DNA of 64,000 bases, taken from the NCBI GenBank assembly GCA_016342755.1, contig JAEINS010000010.1, positions 1 through 64,000 on the forward strand, read 5' to 3'. Positions 15,922 to 22,654 of the stretch are shown piece by piece (the first letter of the stretch is position 1; the number at the start of each line of letters is the position of its first letter). Origin of the DNA: Melioribacteraceae bacterium. Lineage in GTDB: Bacteria > Bacteroidota > Ignavibacteria > Ignavibacteriales > Melioribacteraceae. Made by a program: the position numbers and the translations under genes. The notes under the pieces are model-generated. The model saw only the letters and a list, made by a program, of their open reading frames with translations. It had not been told where the DNA came from and did no database searches.

Positions 15922-17169
15922 TTACATCACAACTTTTATTGATCTGTTTATCCATCTGTAATTTTTCCCTTTAATTTGAATTTCATCACCATTATTGTAC
16001 TTTCTGAAAAAATAATCTTCCTGTTGAGGAACTGCATTCGCAAGCATTTTAATTCTTTCTTTTGCCTGATCGGCATAAATACCTTCTTTTGTACCGGCAA
16101 TTCTATATTTATCTATTGCTAACTGATATACACATTTATCAATAAATTCAAATTCGTTTTTTGCTGATTCTCTTGCAGCCTGTTCATATAATTGTGCTTC
16201 AACATAATATGGATATGCCCAGCTAATGCTTTTTTCTATTGCTTTTAACAAGTAAGAACGTGAAACCGCAAGTGCACCTTTTTGTTTGTAAAGTAATGCA
16301 ATATTTAAATAATGATCTCTGTTATCAGAATCCAATTCAATAAGTTTTTTATATGAACCAATTGATTCATCTATTTTTTCTAATTTTTGAGTTACTAATG
16401 CTTTTTTCAACCAATAGTTAGTAACATTAGGTTCTTTTTCAACCATGAAATTTAATGCGATTAAAGCTTTTTCGTATCTCTGATTATTGAAATATAGCTG
16501 AACATAATCCCAGCCTCTCGAAAAATCATTTAAATCATATTCCCAAAGTTTACGCTTTACATCAATTAACTTATCAATATCACCGCCAACTAATTTTTCT
16601 AATCTTGAATTCCACAACAGGTTTTCCGGTTCAAGTTCAGCTAAATCAGAATAAATTTTTATAGCTCTAATATTGTTATCTACTTTGGCATAAAGCTGAC
16701 CTAATCTGTCTTTGTAAAACGGCTGAAGATTTTTGTTTAACTCAATTGCTTTTTCATAAACCGGAATTACTTTTTCCGCATCTTCATTTTTCCAGGTTTC
16801 AAGTACAAATGCTTCTCTGGCAGTATAATAATCAGCTTTGGAATTATTCATTGATATAGCAATTTTGTACAGACATAGTACATTTTCAATCAATTCGTTT
16901 TTCTTTTCAACAGATGTATTTTTATCTGAATATAAAGTCCAAATTGATTTTTCCATCTTTTTAAAAACCTTAAACTTTAGAAGTCTGTCATCTTTGTAAT
17001 TAATCAAATTCCAGCCATGAGCTGAAGCGTCTTCAAAATTTTTATTTTTATATGATTCCAGAAAAATACTTAATTCAGCATCATTGTTTAAACTATCTCT
17101 AATCTCAGCAAAACTTGTTTGAGTTATTATTATTAAACTCGTCAACATTACTAACATTTGCTTTTTCAT
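15922..17169 (-). CDS. Exported tetratricopeptide-repeat protein
   Basis: About 415 residues. ATG at 17167-17169 after AGGTTCT starts a signal peptide (KKQMLVMLTSLIIITQTSFA) with predicted cleavage before Glu. The body is all-helical with TPR-like units, clearest around AIKIYSDLAELEPENLLWNSRLEKL and SIGSYKKLIELDSDNRDHYLNIALLY (partial overlap of typical 34-residue units). It has no enzyme motif. A role as periplasmic scaffold is likely; a T9SS connection is only suggested by its position between porQ and the cargo gene. A four-codon longer start is possible. Confidence 0.72.
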   Translation of the reverse strand: MKKQMLVMLTSLIIITQTSFAEIRDSLNNDAELSIFLESYKNKNFEDASAHGWNLINYKDDRLLKFKVFKKMEKSIWTLYSDKNTSVEKKNELIENVLCLYKIAISMNNSKADYYTAREAFVLETWKNEDAEKVIPVYEKAIELNKNLQPFYKDRLGQLYAKVDNNIRAIKIYSDLAELEPENLLWNSRLEKLVGGDIDKLIDVKRKLWEYDLNDFSRGWDYVQLYFNNQRYEKALIALNFMVEKEPNVTNYWLKKALVTQKLEKIDESIGSYKKLIELDSDNRDHYLNIALLYKQKGALAVSRSYLLKAIEKSISWAYPYYVEAQLYEQAARESAKNEFEFIDKCVYQLAIDKYRIAGTKEGIYADQAKERIKMLANAVPQQEDYFFRKYNNGDEIQIKGKNYRWINRSIKVVM

Positions 17170-17317
17170 CAGAACCTCCATGTTTGGATAATTTTTTATC
17201 CCTACTCTGCAAAAGGCGTTCCACGGCGAATTTGACCTAAAAACTAAATTTTTGTTTTGAAGTGTCTATTATTGTGAACATGATTTTTTAGGATTTGGTA
17301 TAGTTTGGAAATGATGC

Positions 17318-17343
17318 TAACCAATGGATTACTCCATTGGTTA
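17318..17343. repeat. Perfect palindrome TAACCAATGGA
   Basis: TAACCAATGGA (17318-17328), a 4-base loop and TCCATTGGTTA (17333-17343) give an 11-bp perfect stem, 16 bases after the stop of the sorting-domain gene. No T-run follows on that strand. It belongs with the other short palindromic words of this window. Confidence 0.55.
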
Positions 17344-17358
17344 CAATTTCTACAAAGA

Positions 17359-18840
17359 TTATTTAACCAATAATGTCTTTATAGTTTTTTCAAGATCCTT
17401 ACTTTTTAATCTAAAAAAGTAAGTTCCGCTTGCTAGATTCTCTCCATTAAAAACTATTTTATGATTTCCAACTTCAGCATTACCTTTATAAAGGGTTTTA
17501 ATTTCTTTTCCCAAAATATTAAAAACTTTTAGTTCAAAATACCCAGAATTACTTACTTCAAATTCTATTGTAGTCGTTGGGTTAAATGGATTCGGGTAGT
17601 TTTGGTGTAATTCAAAGTCAAATGGAATTTCATTTTTTGTTTTATCAACTCCGACAAAGTAGTTTTCTAAATTAAAAATTTTTCCTCTTATTTTGTCATC
17701 AGAACTAATCCATGTACATATAAACTCTCCAGTAAGCGTATTAAACTTTAAAAAAGGCCATGAATTGTTAGAATTAAAGTCATCTGAAATCTGCACCTCA
17801 GTGCTAACTTCTTTAGATCTTGGATTAAATACTTTTCCAAATATCTTATAGTTATTCCCCTTCTTTTTATCATAAGAGATTAAAATGTTATCGTAAGAAT
17901 CATCATATTCAATTTTTGGAAAGACGTTAGGAGCCACATCATCGGATATTAATGTTGTTCTATAAACATCATGCGAAATTGTTGTAAGGTATAAAATATC
18001 TTTCCCACCATTTTCACCTCCCCAAGCAACTGCCATAAAGGTTTCGTCGGGAGTTTTTACATCAAAAGAATAGAGATCATTAACTGAATTCAAAGAAATA
18101 ATTTGCCCACGATTAAATTCTCCACTTTTTAAATCATATTTTCTGTGAAATATCTTTCTACTTCCTTCAAAATCATCAATCCAAAAAATATTTAAAATTT
18201 CACTAGATGAATCATAAATTGTTTTAGCCATTCCAAATTTTACATCTATACTGTTGTGACTACTATCACTTAACAAAATTGCATCTCCAAGTGGCTCTAA
18301 TATGTAATTAAAAAACCTACCATATATTGATTCTGAAGCATGTCCTGATAATCCTTCATTTCCAGTCCAATAATAAAAAACCGTGGTATCATTTATAATT
18401 TCAATTTCGGGGGCAAATCTTTCTGAATCACCAAAATTACTATTAAGTTTAACGTCTTTAATCAATAATGTATCAACTGTTAGATCTAACACACTTCCCA
18501 TAATATGTGAGTTAAATGTTAAGGAACCTGCATCTCGCCAAACAATAAAAGCACGATTGTTTGAGATTTTTATTACAGGAGATTGACAGAAAATATTATT
18601 GTTAACTGGAATTGTTTTTATTTGCTTTCCATTAAAATCTGTTTTAGTAATTACCAATCCACTTGAATCAGTATCATGAAGAAAATAATTCTCCGTTTTG
18701 TAGTAATAGACATTTGTTCCATAATCGATATCAAAAGTACACGCAGATTTTCCATCAATATCAAAAGTAGAGTAAACTTGACTATAATTGATTTTTAAAA
18801 ATAGAAAAAAAACGACTAACAGATAGAATAAAGTTTTCAC
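17359..18840 (-). CDS. Secreted protein with T9SS type A sorting domain
   Basis: A 493-residue protein with a signal peptide (MKTLFYLLVVFFLFLKINYS, then Gln). The middle, about 25-395, is beta-rich with repeated WxD/DD turns and could be a propeller-like fold; no catalytic motif is seen. The last 85 residues are the T9SS C-terminal signal: HQNYPNPFNPTTTIEF, then FELKVFNILGKEI and a final GTYFFRLKSKD...KTLLVK segment. The protein should cross the outer membrane through the T9SS and be anchored or released after signal removal. The start is GTG at 18838-18840 after AGGGGCA. Its ligand or function is unknown. Confidence 0.85.
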   Translation of the reverse strand: MKTLFYLLVVFFLFLKINYSQVYSTFDIDGKSACTFDIDYGTNVYYYKTENYFLHDTDSSGLVITKTDFNGKQIKTIPVNNNIFCQSPVIKISNNRAFIVWRDAGSLTFNSHIMGSVLDLTVDTLLIKDVKLNSNFGDSERFAPEIEIINDTTVFYYWTGNEGLSGHASESIYGRFFNYILEPLGDAILLSDSSHNSIDVKFGMAKTIYDSSSEILNIFWIDDFEGSRKIFHRKYDLKSGEFNRGQIISLNSVNDLYSFDVKTPDETFMAVAWGGENGGKDILYLTTISHDVYRTTLISDDVAPNVFPKIEYDDSYDNILISYDKKKGNNYKIFGKVFNPRSKEVSTEVQISDDFNSNNSWPFLKFNTLTGEFICTWISSDDKIRGKIFNLENYFVGVDKTKNEIPFDFELHQNYPNPFNPTTTIEFEVSNSGYFELKVFNILGKEIKTLYKGNAEVGNHKIVFNGENLASGTYFFRLKSKDLEKTIKTLLVK

Positions 18841-18902
18841 AACTGCCCCTTTTTTGTTATCCTTAAATCAGACCTAAATATACAAAAAAAAAGAATCGTC
18901 AA

Positions 18903-19883
18903 TTATATTATCAAAGATTCAAAATAAACTTTCTCTTCTCTAAAATCTATATACTTATACTTGATCAACAACTCATCAATCAGTTTCAATTGAGTTCTTA
19001 AAAATTGCTGATGTTTTTCCGAATTTGTGTTTCGTGGTCGATGATTAAATGCGCTGTTCAGTTTTTCAATTTGTTTAATTATCTCAATACAGTTTTGTGA
19101 TAGATAAGCTTCTCGGAATTTTTCCCAAATATATTCCACAGCAATTTTATTAGGATGAAGCATATCCTTTTCATAAAAGCGATAATCCCGTAAATCATCC
19201 ATCATAATTTCATAAGACGGAAAATATTCAACGTTTGTTTCGTTTACAAATTGATTTATAGCAAGCAATAGTGTTGCTTTGCTAAGCTGATTTTCAACGG
19301 CTCCGTCTTTCCAATGTCTTATTGGACTAACAGTAAAGATAATTTTCATTTTTGGATTGAATTTTCTTAGAAGCTCAACGGTTTTGAAAATATATCCCGA
19401 AACTTGATCCAGAGAAAGCATGTATCTATCAAATTCCTTTTGCGAAATCTTGTGACAATTAGAGACTATCCGGTTTAACTTTTTGTGCTGATAAACAAAC
19501 GAAGTTCCGTATGTAATTGTTATAACATCAGATTTTGAAAGAAACTCACAAACAGTTTTAATTCCCTTATTAATATTATTTAAACAAACTTCTGAATTGT
19601 GATGTGAAAAATCACTATGATGAAAAAAGCTGTGAAATTCAGAATCGTGCTGAAATAAATCTTCTGCGGTGAAGTGTTTATTATCATTTACTAATTTAAG
19701 GCTATTATAAATAGAAGCCGGATTGTATAGAACACCAAACGGATTTTCCATTACGTTAAATTTTAGCTCTGAAAAATATCCGGCAATATTTTCAGCAAAA
19801 CAAGATCCAATCGTCAAAATTGAACTTGAATGATCAATTAATAAACTGCTTTTTTTTAGGTTTATTTCTGTTCTAAAATTCAT
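18903..19883 (-). CDS. GSCFA domain protein (SGNH-hydrolase-like)
   Basis: About 326 residues. The family motif GSCFAENI is at 26-33, and a late DMLHPNKIAVEYIW segment supplies the Asp-x-x-His pair seen in SGNH/GDSL-type esterases, so the fold is probably a serine-type hydrolase in which the GSCFA Ser is the nucleophile candidate. It has no signal peptide and is cytosolic. GSCFA proteins are common in Bacteroidota and their substrate is unknown. I start it at ATG 19881-19883 (MNFRTEINL); the frame extends 19 codons upstream without similarity. It diverges from the motA-motB unit across about 110 bases. Confidence 0.8.
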   Translation of the reverse strand: MNFRTEINLKKSSLLIDHSSSILTIGSCFAENIAGYFSELKFNVMENPFGVLYNPASIYNSLKLVNDNKHFTAEDLFQHDSEFHSFFHHSDFSHHNSEVCLNNINKGIKTVCEFLSKSDVITITYGTSFVYQHKKLNRIVSNCHKISQKEFDRYMLSLDQVSGYIFKTVELLRKFNPKMKIIFTVSPIRHWKDGAVENQLSKATLLLAINQFVNETNVEYFPSYEIMMDDLRDYRFYEKDMLHPNKIAVEYIWEKFREAYLSQNCIEIIKQIEKLNSAFNHRPRNTNSEKHQQFLRTQLKLIDELLIKYKYIDFREEKVYFESLII

Positions 19884-19942
19884 TGTATAAAAGTTTAACA
19901 ATTCTGAAATGTTTACGATAATAGATTGAAATATAAACATTT

Positions 19943-19996
19943 ATGAATCAAAAAAATGATCCGCACAAAAATCAAAATGAGCATCAGATAAAATGA
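19943..19996 (+). CDS. Possible 17-codon leader ORF overlapping motA start
   Basis: ATG at 19943 begins a 17-residue peptide (MNQKNDPHKNQNEHQIK) rich in Asn, Gln, His and Lys. Its TGA at 19994-19996 overlaps the motA ATG in an ATGA arrangement, which often couples translation. motA has only a weak Shine-Dalgarno of its own, so ribosomes finishing this ORF could reinitiate there. It may equally be a chance ORF. There is no sequence similarity to judge by. Confidence 0.3.
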   Translation: MNQKNDPHKNQNEHQIK

Positions 19997-20784
19997 AATC
20001 AATTGCAAAAGAAACCTTAATTGGTATAATACTAGGTATTTCCCTCTTTACATATTCAATTATTTCGGAAACAGATAATTACTTAATGTTTGTAAGCCTT
20101 CCCAGTTTATTAATGGTACTTGGCGGCACAATTGCGGCGGTGATGATCTCTTTCAAATTTGAACATGTAAAGCTTGCTTTAAAAGAGTTTCGTGGAATAT
20201 TAATTCCTCAGAATATAAATCCAGCAACCTTATACGAAGAAGTAGAAAATATAATTTACTGGGCGCGTATTCAAAAAAAAGAAGGTGTGATGGGACTTGA
20301 AAAAGAAGTTCAAAAAGTTCAGGATCCTTTTGTGAAATATGGCGGAGAGCTAGTTGTAACGGGATATCGTGGAGACGAGTTAAGAAAAATGCTTACTAAT
20401 TTTGCTGAAACAACTTATGAGCGCAATATAATTGGATCTCACATTTTAAAAGCTATGGGAAATTTTGCTCCCGGATTTGGAATGTTAGGAACCGTAATCG
20501 GACTTATAATTATGCTCGATCAGATGGGAAACGATGCCAGTTCTTTAGGCAAAGGACTTGCATTTGCATTAATGACTACTTTATACGGAGTATTTCTTGC
20601 AAATATGTTTTTTAAGCCAGCCGGTGAAAAGGCGAAACAGAAGCAGGAAACTTTAAAATTTCGAAATCTTCTTGTTACAGAAGGCTTTGTTTTATTGGGC
20701 GAAAATAAAGATTCAATGTTAATTCAGGATATGCTAAATAGTTTTCTTGATACAGAATATCATTTTTCAGTGATAAAGAAATAG
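19993..20784 (+). CDS. motA: MotA-type stator/proton channel subunit
   Basis: A 263-residue MotA/TolQ/ExbB-superfamily protein of MotA type. TM1 (about 8-26) and TM2 (30-52, with LGGTIAAVMISF) are followed by a cytoplasmic loop of about 100 residues containing ELRKMLTNFAETTYERN. TM3-TM4 carry the signature APGFGMLGTVIGLIIML and LAFALMTTLYGVFLANMFF. MotA pentamers surround two MotB chains and use ion flow to rotate. It lies six bases before motB. No flagellar genes are in the window, so the driven machine is unknown. Length and motifs are normal, in contrast to its partner. Confidence 0.88.
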   Translation: MKSIAKETLIGIILGISLFTYSIISETDNYLMFVSLPSLLMVLGGTIAAVMISFKFEHVKLALKEFRGILIPQNINPATLYEEVENIIYWARIQKKEGVMGLEKEVQKVQDPFVKYGGELVVTGYRGDELRKMLTNFAETTYERNIIGSHILKAMGNFAPGFGMLGTVIGLIIMLDQMGNDASSLGKGLAFALMTTLYGVFLANMFFKPAGEKAKQKQETLKFRNLLVTEGFVLLGENKDSMLIQDMLNSFLDTEYHFSVIKK

Positions 20785-20790
20785 CAAATC

Positions 20791-22569
20791 ATGGATACTT
20801 CAATGATGTCAAATAACGAGATACAGCAGCTTATTCACAAAAAAGCTGAAGAATTAATTTCTGAAAGATTAGAAAAAGAATTAAGCAGTGAACGATCTGC
20901 TTTAATGTCTCAGCAAACTGATGTTGCAAAAAAACAAGAAAGATTAATTGCACAGCAAAAAGAATTATTAAAAGAAAGAGCAAATATTGATAAAGATCTA
21001 AAACAAGTTGAAAAACATACGCTTCAAATTGAAAAAAAGGTAAAAGAAGAAGTTGCCAGAAAAGTACAGGAAATTGAAGATACTAAAAACAGTCTTGTAA
21101 AAAAAGAGGCGGAATTAGAAAAACAGATGCTTCTTCTAGATAAAAAAGTTAAAGAAAAAGTTGAAAAACAAAAGAAGGAATTAGCTGAAAAAATTAAAAC
21201 TGTTGAAATGGAAAAACTTTTAATTGCCAACAAGATTAAAGAAGGCATTGCCGCAAAAAATGAAGAACTAAAAGTAAAAGAAGCTGAACTTGATAAAAGA
21301 GTTAAAGAAATTGCCTCTCAATCAAAAGAAGCACTCGAAAACAAGAAGAAAAATCTTCTTAGCGAAAAAAATGATCTGGCTAAAAAAGAAAAAGAGGCCG
21401 ATCAGAAAATAGAACAAATTCAAATTAAAGTTGAAAAAGATATAGCTATACAAACAACAGATTTGGCGCAGAAAAAAGAGCAGTTATTAAAGCAGGAAAA
21501 AATTCTAAAAGAGCAGACTTTAAATCTTAATAGGCAAGTTGAAGCGGCGGCGGCAAAAAAAGCAAAAGAGGTAATGTTCCGCGAAAGAGAAATTCTTAAA
21601 GCTGAAATCTTTAAAAAAGAAAAAGAGCTTAAGCAAAAATTAAATCTTAAAGATCAGGAAATACCCAAGATTGTAAAAAAAATTAAAGATGAGGTTAATA
21701 GAAAAAAAGCCGAATATGATAAGAAACAAGCCTCGCTGATAATACAGCAAAATGAATTAGCCAGACAGCAAAGTGTTTTTTCTACTAAGCAGCAAGAACT
21801 GCTTAAGAAAGAAAAAGAATTAAAAAAAGCCGCGGGCATATATATTTCAACAAACGAATATGTTGAACAGCCGATTAAGATAAAAAAATCGGAAGAGCCT
21901 TCTGAGGATCAGGACTGGTTAACTACTTATTCAGATGTTATTACACTATTATTAACAATGTTCGTTTTAATGTTCTCATTAGCAAAAGTTGATCAGAATA
22001 AATTTGAAGAAATAAAAAGATCGATAGATATGCAGTTATTAAAAAAAGCTTCTATCGGTACGTTAAACGAAGGTGCCGGAGAATCAATTTTGGGCGAAGT
22101 AAAAGCACGGTTCAAAAATATTTTTGATGAACACCAAATGGGTGAATCGATTGAAATGAATCTTGGGTCAAAAGGATTAAAACTGGAACTTCCCAGTAAA
22201 TCCCTTTACTCGCTTGGATCTGCCGATATAAAACCGGAAATGCTTCCCGTACTTGAAGGAATTGCCAACGCGATTAAAGAAACCGGGTTTAGTAATTTTT
22301 TAATTTCGGTTGAAGGACATACTGATAATATTCCTATTAACACTGCCGTCTATCCCTCCAACTGGGAACTATCGGCAGGAAGAGCAGCAAACATAGTTAA
22401 ATTTCTTATTTCTAAAGACATTTCACCAGCCAGATTAAAAGCTACCGGTTATGCAGATTCTAGACCAAAGGTTCCTAACTTAGATGAAGAAGGTAACTCT
22501 ATTCCGCTAAACCAGGCAAAAAACAGACGGGTTATAATTTTTATTGAAGATCTTAAAGAACGGTCTTAA
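20791..22569 (+). CDS. motB: MotB-type stator subunit with very long N-terminal coiled coil
   Basis: A 592-residue protein. Residues about 10-350 are Lys/Glu-rich uninterrupted coiled coil. A KVKEEV-like word recurs (KVKEEV, KVKEKV, KIKEGI, RVKEIA, KVEKDI, QVEAAA) at spacings of 36, 29, 22, 43 and 36 residues, each a multiple of seven plus one. The MotB core follows: DWLTTYSDVITLLLTMFVLMFSLAKV, with Asp382 as the expected ion-carrying residue, a plug/linker (410-470) and an OmpA-type peptidoglycan-binding domain (about 480-590; EGHTDNIP, SNWELSAGRA, NRRV). Usual MotB proteins have only some 20-30 residues before the membrane helix and about 250-350 in all. The topology of MotB puts the coil in the cytoplasm. 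The gene is coupled to motA. Start: ATG 20791, with later Mets at 5-6 possible. Confidence 0.85.
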   Translation: MDTSMMSNNEIQQLIHKKAEELISERLEKELSSERSALMSQQTDVAKKQERLIAQQKELLKERANIDKDLKQVEKHTLQIEKKVKEEVARKVQEIEDTKNSLVKKEAELEKQMLLLDKKVKEKVEKQKKELAEKIKTVEMEKLLIANKIKEGIAAKNEELKVKEAELDKRVKEIASQSKEALENKKKNLLSEKNDLAKKEKEADQKIEQIQIKVEKDIAIQTTDLAQKKEQLLKQEKILKEQTLNLNRQVEAAAAKKAKEVMFREREILKAEIFKKEKELKQKLNLKDQEIPKIVKKIKDEVNRKKAEYDKKQASLIIQQNELARQQSVFSTKQQELLKKEKELKKAAGIYISTNEYVEQPIKIKKSEEPSEDQDWLTTYSDVITLLLTMFVLMFSLAKVDQNKFEEIKRSIDMQLLKKASIGTLNEGAGESILGEVKARFKNIFDEHQMGESIEMNLGSKGLKLELPSKSLYSLGSADIKPEMLPVLEGIANAIKETGFSNFLISVEGHTDNIPINTAVYPSNWELSAGRAANIVKFLISKDISPARLKATGYADSRPKVPNLDEEGNSIPLNQAKNRRVIIFIEDLKERS

Positions 22570-22654
22570 CAACATTTCATAATAGATTTTTCCTCAACAA
22601 TTACTATTAATTTTCTTAATTTGAAGTTTCAATTTTTCACTTTAAAAAGTTTAT

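Noticed and set aside
17182-17358. Riboswitch or small RNA in the 177-base gap
   Set aside because: Only the TAACCAATGGA palindrome is visible; no conserved riboswitch core was recognised.
20791-21840. Tandem DNA repeat in the motB coil
   Set aside because: The protein repeats are in heptad register but the DNA is not a simple tandem repeat; spacings vary, so it is old duplication and not a minisatellite.
19993-22569. Zorya-type defence system
   Set aside because: The MotA/MotB-like pair recalls ZorA/ZorB, but the long tail is on the MotB side, MotA is of normal length and no ZorC, ZorD or ZorE follows; the next gene is uvrA.
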